Assembly: GCF_001650725.1 (NCBI RefSeq)
Contig: NZ_LXVX01000011.1
Span: 62,001 to 126,000, forward strand
Source of the DNA: Sphingobium sp. TCM1
Lineage (GTDB): Bacteria; Pseudomonadota; Alphaproteobacteria; Sphingomonadales; Sphingomonadaceae
Direction: 5' to 3'
Length of the DNA stretch: 64,000 bases
The notes below the pieces were generated by a model. It was not told the origin of the DNA. It searched no databases and was given only the letters and a program-made list of their open reading frames with translations. The stretch's first letter is position 1; each line of letters begins with the position of its first letter. Positions 25,148 through 33,487 of the stretch are shown here, one piece after another. Position numbers and translations under genes: made by a program.

Positions 25148-25927
25148 TCAGGAACCCGCTCGTTCACGCAACGATGCGACCAAGGCCGCGAGCGCCCGGA
25201 TTTCTGCTCCGGCCCGGTCCAGCGCAGTGTTCAACGCGGCCAGTTCTTCAGGGAGCGGCCCTGGTTGGTCGGGCAAGACGGTCTGTCTGGCGAGGCCCTC
25301 ATTGTCCGCCGGGAACATGAGTACCGGCAGGATGAACTGATCGATATAGCGCTCCAAGGCGTCACGCCCGCGCGGCCCGTCGGCGGCGAGATACAGGAAA
25401 TTGCGCATCTGCCATTCCGAAAGTTCGGCCAGTTCCAGCGTGGCGGGAATGACTTTTGCCGCCCGCGCATTTTCGAACAGCGCCTGAAAAGAGGCATCGA
25501 CCAGTTCCTGATAGACAGGCCGCACGATCCGAAGATTATAAGGTGACAGGCCGCCACCAAATGTGCGGGCAAGCAGCGGATAGCGCGGCAGAGCCTCGAT
25601 CGCATGGATCATGCCTGCCTTGATTCGCGCGGGAAAGCTCTTCTCGCTCGCGACCGCAGCTTCGGTCTCCGCGACAAAAGGGGCGGCATGGCGGCGCAGG
25701 ATCGTGCCTATAATCGCCTCTCGACCACCCACGCGGCGGTACAATGTCGCCCGCGAGATATCCGCCGCGCGCGCGATGTCGTCGATCGTGACCTTGTCGA
25801 CGCCCAGGTCAAGTATGACCGCCTCGGCGGCATCGAGAATGGTCTCGATGCCGCCGATGGTGCCGCCCGCTTCTCCGTCCGACCCGGTGTTCACGCTGGT
25901 CTGATCAGCGAACCTCGTAGATGTCAT
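25148..25927 (-). CDS. TetR/AcrR family transcriptional regulator
   Basis: 259-aa TetR-type repressor. The helix-turn-helix is VTIDDIARAADISRATLYRRVGG near residues 50-75, after the helix ILDAAEAVILDLGVDK. The C-terminal ligand domain is not assignable. The start is uncertain: ATG 25927 (MTSTRFADQ) overlaps the P450 gene by 23 bases, and GTG 25894 would give 248 aa; neither has a strong Shine-Dalgarno. It is cotranscribed behind the P450-DUF3237 gene. It probably controls the divergent P450/aldehyde dehydrogenase promoter, where an inverted repeat TGATAC-N13-GTATCA is found at 27707-27731. Confidence 0.87.
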   Translation of the reverse strand: MTSTRFADQTSVNTGSDGEAGGTIGGIETILDAAEAVILDLGVDKVTIDDIARAADISRATLYRRVGGREAIIGTILRRHAAPFVAETEAAVASEKSFPARIKAGMIHAIEALPRYPLLARTFGGGLSPYNLRIVRPVYQELVDASFQALFENARAAKVIPATLELAELSEWQMRNFLYLAADGPRGRDALERYIDQFILPVLMFPADNEGLARQTVLPDQPGPLPEELAALNTALDRAGAEIRALAALVASLRERAGS

Positions 25928-27659
25928 AAACCAACACGCCCATATTTGCTGCGCGGCCCTTCGCAATCGCCTGCACCTTGTTCAACCAGGCATAGCGAGG
26001 ATCGGCCGTCTCAAACAGAGGCGCAACGATAATGGGCGAATTTCCGGCCTTTCCATAATCCGACCGTCCTTCGTACCGCACATAGATCAGGGCGCCGTCG
26101 TCGGTCTCCAGCGTCGTGCGGACATCGACCTGTAACGTGCCGTCGGGCGAAACGACGGCCCAGTCGCCGGATGGCTGCGACAACTGGCTTGCCTTCAGGC
26201 GCTCGCCTTCCCACCGCGCATCCTCCACATCGACGATCATCCGCATCCCGCGGGGCGTTCCCGGCATGACGGCCGGGATGCCCAGCTTCAGAGTGGCGCG
26301 CGCGATCGGCACGAGCTGGATGCCGTCGTCGCGATTCTCGACAACGGTCGGCTGGACGGCCGCCGCCGCCGCCGAAGCTGCGGCCGCGATCGAGGCGCTA
26401 TTATTCTGGGATGCATACATGGCTATATCGGCGCTGTCGCCCAAGCGCGGTCCAGGGGTAAAGCGGACCGGCATATGCTTGATACCATTGGTGAAGTTGG
26501 ATCGTAGACGGCGTACCGGCCCATCGAGTTGCAGGTCGTTCAGGCGCATGATCGATTCCGTGAACATGGCGTTCAGCTCGGCCTTGGCCAGCATACTGCC
26601 GAGACATCGATGGATGCCACCGCTCGCGCCGAAGGCGAGATGTTTGGCGGCGGCGTTCGCGCGGCGGATGTCGAAACTGTCAGGGTCGGGGAATACTGTT
26701 TCATCCCGGTTGCCCGAGACATACCATAGCATCACGCGTTCGCCCTGCCGGATGGTCTGGCCATGCAGCTCGTGATCGCGCGTGGCCTTGCGTGCAAAGC
26801 CGAGGGCCGGGGTGGTCCAGCGCAGCATTTCCTCCACGGCATTGGGAATCAGGGCGGGATCGGCGCGCAGTTCCGCCATCACATCGGGCCGGGCGATCAG
26901 CTCCGCCATGCCGTGCAGATATTGGGTGCGGGTGGTTTCGTTGCCCGCCGTAGCCAGCACGATGAAGGTGGCACCCATTTCCATATCGGTAAGCTGGCGC
27001 CCGTCGCGCACGGCATTGGCGATCATCGAAAAGACATCGTCGGTCGGCTTCGCTCGCCGCCGCCGGGTCACTCGACGGGCATAGGACATCATCTGGAAGC
27101 CGCCCAGCGTCGCGCGCTGATGGTCCGACAGTTCGGGATCGAGCTGCCCGAACATCGCATTGGCCCATTCGAACAACTTGGGCCGGTCATGCGCGGGCAC
27201 ACCCAATATGTCGGCGACGACCTCGATCGGGGTATAGGCGGCGACGTCATGCAGGTCGCAGGCGCCTGTCTCGATCACCGCATCGATCGCGTTGCGGGCG
27301 TAAACCTTCATCGACTCCTCAAGCCGCTTCACCGCCTTGGGCACGAAAGCGTCGCGGATCGAGCCGCGCAGGAAGCCATGCTGGGGCGGGTCGGTCAGGA
27401 TGATCGAATTGTCGATCGTATTGGCCAGTTGCGCTTCGGACGTGTCCATCGGACTGACATTGGTGCGCGAGGTGAAGCCCTCGACATCCTTTTCGATAGC
27501 GGTGATGTCGGCGTAGCGCACGACATTCCAGAAGCCGCCATCGCTCGCTCGCGGCGAGAAGGTGAGCGGCGCCTGTTCGCGCAGGAACCGGAAATAATCG
27601 AAGGGAACCGCCTCGATGAAGGAATCGGGGTTGGTGAGATCGACGTCGCCAATGTTCAT
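25905..27659 (-). CDS. Cytochrome P450 fused to a C-terminal DUF3237 domain
   Basis: 584-aa protein, about 180 residues longer than a soluble bacterial P450. Residues 1 to about 400 are P450: I-helix motif ATAGNETTR near 238, ExxR in EEMLRW near 280, and the heme loop FGASGGIHRCLG with Cys near 350. In the usual loop the Phe is seven residues before Cys; here it is nine, so two residues are inserted. An Ala-rich linker (about 405-430) leads to a DUF3237-like domain with GDWAVVSPDGTLQVDVR, TLETDDGALIYVRYEGR and DPRYAWLNKVQA. P450 genes encode NAD(P)H- and ferredoxin-dependent hydroxylases; DUF3237 is a small barrel seen beside catabolic genes. No redox partner is encoded nearby. Divergent from an aldehyde dehydrogenase. 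Confidence 0.9.
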   Translation of the reverse strand: MNIGDVDLTNPDSFIEAVPFDYFRFLREQAPLTFSPRASDGGFWNVVRYADITAIEKDVEGFTSRTNVSPMDTSEAQLANTIDNSIILTDPPQHGFLRGSIRDAFVPKAVKRLEESMKVYARNAIDAVIETGACDLHDVAAYTPIEVVADILGVPAHDRPKLFEWANAMFGQLDPELSDHQRATLGGFQMMSYARRVTRRRRAKPTDDVFSMIANAVRDGRQLTDMEMGATFIVLATAGNETTRTQYLHGMAELIARPDVMAELRADPALIPNAVEEMLRWTTPALGFARKATRDHELHGQTIRQGERVMLWYVSGNRDETVFPDPDSFDIRRANAAAKHLAFGASGGIHRCLGSMLAKAELNAMFTESIMRLNDLQLDGPVRRLRSNFTNGIKHMPVRFTPGPRLGDSADIAMYASQNNSASIAAAASAAAAAVQPTVVENRDDGIQLVPIARATLKLGIPAVMPGTPRGMRMIVDVEDARWEGERLKASQLSQPSGDWAVVSPDGTLQVDVRTTLETDDGALIYVRYEGRSDYGKAGNSPIIVAPLFETADPRYAWLNKVQAIAKGRAANMGVLVYDIYEVR

Positions 27660-27706
27660 ATATGCCTCATGATCGAGAAACGGTCTTGCTCATCATATCA
27701 GGTAAG

Positions 27707-27731
27707 TGATACATAATTCAATATCGTATCA
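27707..27731. promoter_or_regulatory. Inverted repeat, candidate TetR operator
   Basis: TGATAC (27707-27712) and GTATCA (27726-27731), separated by 13 AT-rich bases, in the 117-bp divergent promoter region between the P450 fusion and the aldehyde dehydrogenase. Assignment to the adjacent TetR protein is inference. Confidence 0.5.
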
Positions 27732-27776
27732 ATCATAGCCGGCGAAGTCGGTAAAAATGCTGGAGCAGAAGGTGAA

Positions 27777-29129
27777 ATGACCGAGTTGGATGATGGCCAG
27801 GCGGCGATGAAGGGCGTGTTTGAAGCGCAACGCGCGCATCTTCCCGTGCTCAAGCGATCGTCTGCGGCAGATCGAGTCGATCGGCTCTCGCGGTTGCGCG
27901 CGAGCATCATCGCCCATGCCGACGCGATTGATCGCGCCCTGCACGACGATCTGCGCAAGGCGCTGGCCGGCATCACCAATTCCGAAATCCAGTCGGTGCT
28001 GCACGACATCGACGAGGCTATCGAGCAATTGCAGGGCTGGATGGCGGATGAAGTGATCGAGCCCTCGCCGAAATTCGCGGGCAACCGCACCTTCATCCGT
28101 TATGAGCCCAGAGGAAGCGTGCTGTTGCTGGGCCCCTGGAATTTCCCCTTCGCGCTGGTCTTCTCCCCCCTCGTGCCCATCATCGCGGCGGGCAACAGCT
28201 GCATCATCAAGCCCAATGAATTGCAGCCCGCGACCTCCGAGATTGTCGCGAAGATCGTCTCAGACTGTTTCGATGTGCGCGAAGTAGCAGTCTTCCAAGG
28301 CGGTGTCTCGGTGGCCGAGGCGCTGCAGGAACTGCCCTTTGACCACATCTTCTTCACTGGCAGTCCCGCCGTGGGCAAGCGGGTCATGGCCGCGGCTGCC
28401 CGGCATTTATCGTCGGTAACGCTGGAACTGGGCGGAAAATGTCCTGCCGTCATCGGGCCGGGCTATGATCTGACCGACGCGGCGGGCAAATGCGTTGGCG
28501 CCCGGTTCACCAATGCCGGCCAATTGTGCCTGGCGGTCGATCATGTCTGGGTGCCCCGTGCGCAGGTGCCACATTTCGTTGCGATCGCGTCCGCCATTAT
28601 CGACAAGATATTCTATGTCGATGGAGCGCTCCAGCGCGACCGACTGTCTCGTCTGGTCGATGCGCGCAATTTCGACCGGGTCATGGCCTATATCGACGAT
28701 GCGACGGCACGCGGCGCGCATATTGCCAGGGGGGGAAACGGTGATCGCGATGAACTGACCATCCATCCCACCCTATTGGTGGATGTTCCCATGGATGCGC
28801 GCATCATGCAGGATGAAATTTTCGGCCCGTTGCTGCCGGTCATCGGCTATGACGACCCGGACCAGATCGTCGCGCAGATCGATAAGACCGGAAAGCCGCT
28901 GGCGACCTATATCTTCAGCAACGAGGCAAGCTTTGTCGACGATCTGCTGATGCGGACGACATCGGGCGGCGTTACCGTCAATCATGTCGTCATGCATTAT
29001 CTTGAAACCCGCCTGCCTTTCGGCGGCGTCAACGGCAGCGGCATCGGGCGCTACAAGGGCGTTCACGGTTTTCGAGAGCTGTCGCACGCCCGATCGGTGT
29101 TCGTGAGCAATCCCGACGCGATCCGTTAG
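27777..29129 (+). CDS. Aldehyde dehydrogenase (coniferyl-aldehyde / class 3 type)
   Basis: 450-aa NAD(P)-dependent aldehyde dehydrogenase of the short class 3/coniferyl aldehyde group. Hallmarks are GPWNFPFALVFSPLVPIIAAGN, the cofactor loop FFTGSPAVGKRVM, the general base Glu in TLELGGKCP near 220 and the nucleophile Cys in NAGQLCLAVDHVWVP near residue 250. Length is usual for the class. Divergent from the P450-DUF3237 fusion with a shared control region, so it probably oxidises an aldehyde formed after P450 hydroxylation (inference). A weak stem with a T5 run (29129-29153) follows the stop codon. Confidence 0.9.
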   Translation: MTELDDGQAAMKGVFEAQRAHLPVLKRSSAADRVDRLSRLRASIIAHADAIDRALHDDLRKALAGITNSEIQSVLHDIDEAIEQLQGWMADEVIEPSPKFAGNRTFIRYEPRGSVLLLGPWNFPFALVFSPLVPIIAAGNSCIIKPNELQPATSEIVAKIVSDCFDVREVAVFQGGVSVAEALQELPFDHIFFTGSPAVGKRVMAAAARHLSSVTLELGGKCPAVIGPGYDLTDAAGKCVGARFTNAGQLCLAVDHVWVPRAQVPHFVAIASAIIDKIFYVDGALQRDRLSRLVDARNFDRVMAYIDDATARGAHIARGGNGDRDELTIHPTLLVDVPMDARIMQDEIFGPLLPVIGYDDPDQIVAQIDKTGKPLATYIFSNEASFVDDLLMRTTSGGVTVNHVVMHYLETRLPFGGVNGSGIGRYKGVHGFRELSHARSVFVSNPDAIR

Positions 29130-29204
29130 GGGATATTGGAAAACCCCCTTTTTGGTCAGGGATCGGCGCCCGGTGTTCGATATCAGCGCAGCCTGGGCGC
29201 CAGT

Positions 29205-30128
29205 CTAAGAGCCGCTGGCATGTTCGGGGGTGGTCGTTCGCAAACCCATCGCGGTCAGTGCGCGCAGGACATCGGTCCGCTCATCCAGCCGGAACGTCCC
29301 GCTTATCGCCATTTGTCCATCCGATGGATTGGCCAGGGTGATATCATTCGCAAAATAGCGGTTCATTCGTTCGAGGACGACCGCAGCGGGTTGATTGTCG
29401 AACGTGATCCGCCCGTCGCGCCATTCATTTTGCGCAGCCGCATCAATGTTTGCCAGGCGGTAGGAACCGGACGTCGGAAGCGTAAGGGCATCGTTGGGCT
29501 TGAGGTCGATGGCGGCGGCGCGCGCGGTCTGGACGCGAACGGCGCCTTCAACAAGGATCACGACGGTAGCGCTGCCGTCGGTTCCAACCGAAAAGGCCGT
29601 TCCCAGATCCATGATGCGATTACCCGACGCCATCACGACGAAGGGATGTGCGCTGTCGTGGACGACCTTGAAAAAGGCGCGCCCTCGGATCAGGGCGACC
29701 CTTCGTTCGCCGGTCCAGGCAGGCACTTCGAGGGCGGTCTGCGCGTCCAGCGTCACCGCCGAACCATCAGCCAGCCGGAAGGTGCGCGGGGCGGCCGCGC
29801 CATTGGTCAGCATCTGGGACGCGGCGACGGGCGTGGCCGGATGCTGATGGAACGCAAACCAGCCGCCGATGCCGATCGCGGCCAGGAGGCTGGCCGCGAG
29901 CGCGGTGATGAGCGGCGCCCTGATGCGACGGCGCAACGGCACCACGGTGGCGTCGCCGAGGCGGCTGCGGGCGCCCGCCAGCATGGCCTGGAGCGCGGGA
30001 TCGGCCGCAGCCCCGTCCAGGTCGGCCCAGAAGCGAGCGACTTCACCCTCCGCCGTCCCATCGCCAGCGGCCGGATCGGCGCGCGCCCGGACAAAAGCGG
30101 CGATCGCATCGTCCCGATCGTCAGCCAT
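29205..30128 (-). CDS. FecR-type anti-sigma / signal-transducing membrane protein
   Basis: 307-aa FecR family protein. The N-terminal cytoplasmic domain (DUF4880-like, EGEVARFWADLDGAAAD) is followed by one membrane segment near residues 75-95 (LITALAASLLAAIGIGGWF), then the periplasmic FecR domain with RTFRLADGSAVTLDAQT, GRAFFKVVHDSAHPFVV and NRIMDLGTAFSV. ATG 30128 was chosen over 30146 for its GAAGG element 8 bases upstream; it overlaps the sigma factor gene by 8 bases. FecR proteins hold an ECF sigma factor until the STN domain of a ligand-loaded receptor signals. Here the sigma gene precedes it and an STN receptor is divergent, giving a complete triad. Confidence 0.9.
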   Translation of the reverse strand: MADDRDDAIAAFVRARADPAAGDGTAEGEVARFWADLDGAAADPALQAMLAGARSRLGDATVVPLRRRIRAPLITALAASLLAAIGIGGWFAFHQHPATPVAASQMLTNGAAAPRTFRLADGSAVTLDAQTALEVPAWTGERRVALIRGRAFFKVVHDSAHPFVVMASGNRIMDLGTAFSVGTDGSATVVILVEGAVRVQTARAAAIDLKPNDALTLPTSGSYRLANIDAAAQNEWRDGRITFDNQPAAVVLERMNRYFANDITLANPSDGQMAISGTFRLDERTDVLRALTAMGLRTTTPEHASGS

Positions 30129-30639
30129 TGGCTTCGCCTTCGTCATTCATCAGAAACCGCAATGCCTTCATCATATGTTTTTCCACGGCGCTGACCGACA
30201 GGCCCATGGCCTGCGCAATGTCGCGATAGCTCATCTGGTCGAAGCGATTGAGCAGGAATATGTCCCGCGTCCGTTCGGGCAGCATGGCGATCCTCTGGCT
30301 GACGGTCAGAACCTGTTGCTTGCCCATGAGGACGCGTTCGGGCGTCACCTCCTCAACCGGATGGTCAAATTCCGTAAGCTCCTGGTGCCGGTCCGCCAGC
30401 CGGACGCTCGCCCGGCGGTGGCGATCAGCCAGGACGCTGCGAGCTGTCTGGAACATGTAGGACCGGACATTGTCGATCGGCTTCTGCCCCTCGTCGCGGC
30501 CGCACAGGCGGAGCCAGATGTCCTGGACAACGTCGTCGATGTCGCTGCTGTTGCGCAGTTGGCCGCTGAGCCAGTTGCGCAGCGCAGGGACATGCGGTGC
30601 GAAATCGGCTTCCAGACTGTTCAACCTGTCGCGAACCAA
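30121..30639 (-). CDS. ECF sigma factor (FecI-like)
   Basis: About 172-aa ECF sigma-70. Region 2 contains NSSDIDDVVQDIWLRL and NVRSYMFQTARSVLADRHRR; region 4 contains LPERTRDIFLLNRFDQMSY, RDIAQAMGLSVSAVEKHMM and KALRFL. The start is uncertain: the frame is open further upstream, but a TTG at 30639 with GAGAGG 7 bases before it gives the usual FecI length and leaves a 103-bp promoter region to the divergent receptor. It overlaps the FecR gene by 8 bases. Probable targets are the receptor at 33488 (candidate promoter at 33303-33331) and possibly the receptor at 30743. Confidence 0.87.
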   Translation of the reverse strand: MVRDRLNSLEADFAPHVPALRNWLSGQLRNSSDIDDVVQDIWLRLCGRDEGQKPIDNVRSYMFQTARSVLADRHRRASVRLADRHQELTEFDHPVEEVTPERVLMGKQQVLTVSQRIAMLPERTRDIFLLNRFDQMSYRDIAQAMGLSVSAVEKHMMKALRFLMNDEGEANG

Positions 30640-30742
30640 TGATCGGCCTCTCGCGCCTGCGGACGGGCGGATCCCGTCGAAGAGCAGGCGTCGTATTGCA
30701 GCGCGCAGGACTATTCGATAACGCAGGGCGAAGGCAAGCGGG

Positions 30743-33271
30743 GTGCCGATTTCAATATCGATGATGCAAGACGTTTCATGTCGCATGGCACTGGCCCTTA
30801 CCCTGGGGGCGATCGTGACCGGGCCAGCCGTGGCCGAGGCGGCGCCTGCGCGACAGCAACGGGAAGCGCTTGGCGGCGCGTTGCGGCGGCTGGCGTTGCA
30901 CAAGAACGGGTCCATCCTCTTTCGTCCCGAAATGGTCGCGGGCCGGACCGCGCCGCCAGCGGCTGTCGGAAATATGCCGCTGGAGCAGGCATTGGGCGTG
31001 CTGCTGGCGGGATCGGGCCTGCGTCACCGCCGGATCGGGCGAAATACCTTCCTGATCGAACGGAGGCCAGCCGAGCGCCGTGACGCCCCGCCTGCGCCCG
31101 CCGCACCCGACGAGCGCCAGCCCATCGTCGTGACCGCGCTGCGCCGCCCGATGCTGCTGGGCGACACGCCGGCCAGCATCGTGGCGATCACCCGCGGCGA
31201 CATGCGGCGCAGCGGCGCCACCGACCTTGGCGATATCGCCACGCTCGCGCCGAGCCTGACGCTCACCAATCTGGGTACGGGGCTCGACCGGCTGTCCATG
31301 CGCGGCGTCTATGGCGCGGGGGAGGCGAGCGTCGGCCTTTATTATGGCGACACGCCCGTCGCGGGGCCGAGTGGGTCCACGTCAGATCCCGGTTTCATGA
31401 CGCCCAATCTGCTCATGGTCGATGTCGACCGGGTCGAGGTGCTGCGTGGCCCGCAGGGCACGCTCTATGGCGCGGGATCGCTTGCCGGGACGGTTCGCAT
31501 CCTGTTCGCCCAGCCCGCGCTCGACAAGATGGAAGGGCGCATCGAATCGTCGTCCGGCTTCCGGTCCAATGGCGACCCCGACCTGTTCACGTCCGCGTGG
31601 ATGAACGTGCCGATCCTGGCGGACCGGATCGCCGCACGCGCCCTTCTCTATCGTCGCACGCGGGGTGGCACGATTGACAATCCGGCGCTGAAGGGGCGCG
31701 ACCTGGACGATCGGGTGGAAACCGGCGGGCGGCTGGCCCTGCGCTTCGCGGACGGGAATGGCTGGCGGCTGACACTGGGCGCGGCCTATCAGCGCAGCCG
31801 TTATCGGGACGCAGGCCAGGCCAGCCTCGTCGCTGGGCAGGATGAAACCACGCGCCCGGTGCGCCTTCCCTTTCGCGGCATTTTCGCAATGGCGTCGGCG
31901 GCTCTGCATGGCGAAACCGATCTCGCGACCGTCGACCTGTCGGTGTCCCGCTACCGATGGACAACGCGGCGAACCTTCAACCTGACCAACGTTCTCCTGT
32001 CGCAGAAGGACAATAGGACCGATTGCGCCAACCTCTTCGGGCGTTCGGCGCCGGCCTGTTCGGATGCCGAACTGGCACGGTGGAACGGCTATATCGACGC
32101 CCATGTTCCCGCCATCCTCGACCAGCCGCTCAAGGTCGGCGCGACGACGGCCGAACTGCGCCTGTCCAACACCGGGCGTTTGAGCTGGACGGCAGGCGCC
32201 TTTTTCAGCCGGCGCCGGGACGAGGGGTCGAGCGCGGTGCGGCAGGCCGAACGCGCCACCGGCCTGACGCTGGACCAACCCGCCTTCGGCCTTCGCCGCT
32301 TTTCGGGGCGGCTGGATCAGTTCGCGGGCTATGTCGATGCCAGCTGGAGCCTGTCCGACAAGCTGGACGTGACCGGCGGCGGTCGGTTCTTCCACTATCG
32401 TCGCTCGGCCGCTGGCGAGACGGTCATCCGCAATATCGTGACCGAACCCTATGACGCAGCCTATGGGTTCAGCGACCGCTACAGTGCGTCGGGAACCGTC
32501 ACGCGCCTGCGCGCGGACTATCGCCCGCTGAGTGGCGTGCTGCTCTACGGCCAGTTCGCCAGCGGCTTCCGGCCCGGCGGCATAAACATCATACCGGGGC
32601 TCGACCCGCGGCTCGCTGTTTACCGCGACGACCGCATCGCGAGCATCGAGGCGGGCTCGCGCCTCTCGCTGCTGGACGCAGCGATGGAAATCGACCTGGC
32701 CGCCTATCGGCAGCGCTGGACCGACATGCAATATGCCGCCGCCAGCCGCAACGGCGCCTTCGCGCTCATCACCAACATCGGCAATGCCCGGATCAAGGGC
32801 GCGGAAATCGGGCTGACGATCAGGCCGGCAGCCAGCCTCACCGCACGACTGCAAGCCACCTATACCGACGCCCGCCTGTCATCGGACCAGATTACCGATC
32901 TGGCGACGACGCCCGGACGGACCGGGGACAAGCTGCCCTATGTTGCACCCTGGGTGCTGTCCGGGTCGATCATGCACAGCTGGTCGCTGTCCTCCGCAAC
33001 CCGGCTGAGAGCGGACGTCACCGGACGGTATCTGGGCCGCCATCATTCCGCATTCCGGCGGGACGATCCCAACGACCTGTCGATCGGAGGAACGGGCACC
33101 GTCGACGCGCGCCTCTCGATCGAAACCGGGCGATGGGACGCGTCGCTGTTCATCGACAATCTGACCGATGCGCGTGGGCGCATCTGGGCCAGCAGCGGGT
33201 CGTTCGAAACCGGCGCGGTCAGCCGGAATCCGGCCCGGACGGCAGGCGTCGCGCTGGCCGCAAACTTCTAG
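30743..33271 (+). CDS. TonB-dependent transducer with N-terminal STN domain (FecA/FpvA-type)
   Basis: 842-aa receptor. The GTG start at 30743 has AAGG 8 bases upstream; ATG 30761 is an alternative. After a signal peptide (MALALTLGAIVTGPAVAEA) comes an STN signalling domain, about residues 35-105, with ALGGALRRLALHKNG, NMPLEQALGVLLAGSGL and RRIGRNTFLIE. The TonB box region IVVTALRRP and plug motifs SMRGVYGAGEASVGLYYG and VDRVEVLRGPQGTLYGAGS follow; the barrel ends ALAANF. STN domains contact FecR in the periplasm, so this is the sensor of the divergent sigma/FecR pair. It is similar in plug sequence to the receptor immediately downstream, suggesting duplication. Confidence 0.93.
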   Translation: MPISISMMQDVSCRMALALTLGAIVTGPAVAEAAPARQQREALGGALRRLALHKNGSILFRPEMVAGRTAPPAAVGNMPLEQALGVLLAGSGLRHRRIGRNTFLIERRPAERRDAPPAPAAPDERQPIVVTALRRPMLLGDTPASIVAITRGDMRRSGATDLGDIATLAPSLTLTNLGTGLDRLSMRGVYGAGEASVGLYYGDTPVAGPSGSTSDPGFMTPNLLMVDVDRVEVLRGPQGTLYGAGSLAGTVRILFAQPALDKMEGRIESSSGFRSNGDPDLFTSAWMNVPILADRIAARALLYRRTRGGTIDNPALKGRDLDDRVETGGRLALRFADGNGWRLTLGAAYQRSRYRDAGQASLVAGQDETTRPVRLPFRGIFAMASAALHGETDLATVDLSVSRYRWTTRRTFNLTNVLLSQKDNRTDCANLFGRSAPACSDAELARWNGYIDAHVPAILDQPLKVGATTAELRLSNTGRLSWTAGAFFSRRRDEGSSAVRQAERATGLTLDQPAFGLRRFSGRLDQFAGYVDASWSLSDKLDVTGGGRFFHYRRSAAGETVIRNIVTEPYDAAYGFSDRYSASGTVTRLRADYRPLSGVLLYGQFASGFRPGGINIIPGLDPRLAVYRDDRIASIEAGSRLSLLDAAMEIDLAAYRQRWTDMQYAAASRNGAFALITNIGNARIKGAEIGLTIRPAASLTARLQATYTDARLSSDQITDLATTPGRTGDKLPYVAPWVLSGSIMHSWSLSSATRLRADVTGRYLGRHHSAFRRDDPNDLSIGGTGTVDARLSIETGRWDASLFIDNLTDARGRIWASSGSFETGAVSRNPARTAGVALAANF

Positions 33272-33302
33272 CAAACGCACCGCACAAATTTTTGCGCGCT
33301 GC

Positions 33303-33331
33303 GGTGAGGTGGCTGCGCGGCGTCGCGTCTT
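33303..33331 (+). promoter_or_regulatory. Candidate ECF sigma promoter for the second receptor
   Basis: An AAATTTTT tract (33286-33293) precedes GGTGAGG (33303-33309) and, 16 bases later, CGTCTT (33326-33331). This layout is like promoters of FecI-group sigma factors (A/T tract, GAGG-type -35, CGTC-type -10). It lies in the 216-bp gap before the receptor at 33488. Recognition by the sigma factor at 30121 is inference. Confidence 0.45.
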
Positions 33332-33487
33332 CAGCCCCAGGACGGCAGCGTTCAGGCAAGATCGGATCGGAAAACACGCGCAATCGCAGGCGATTGCGCC
33401 GCCGGGATGGCTTTGCGTCGCGCCGACACGTCCACGTCAAATCATCGTCAGGAAGAACAAGAGGCAAAAGCTCACAAAGGGGACATC

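Noticed and set aside
31382-32854. Long antisense frame (about 490 codons) in the STN receptor
   Set aside because: Same reasoning: overlaps a clear receptor gene and shows no motif.
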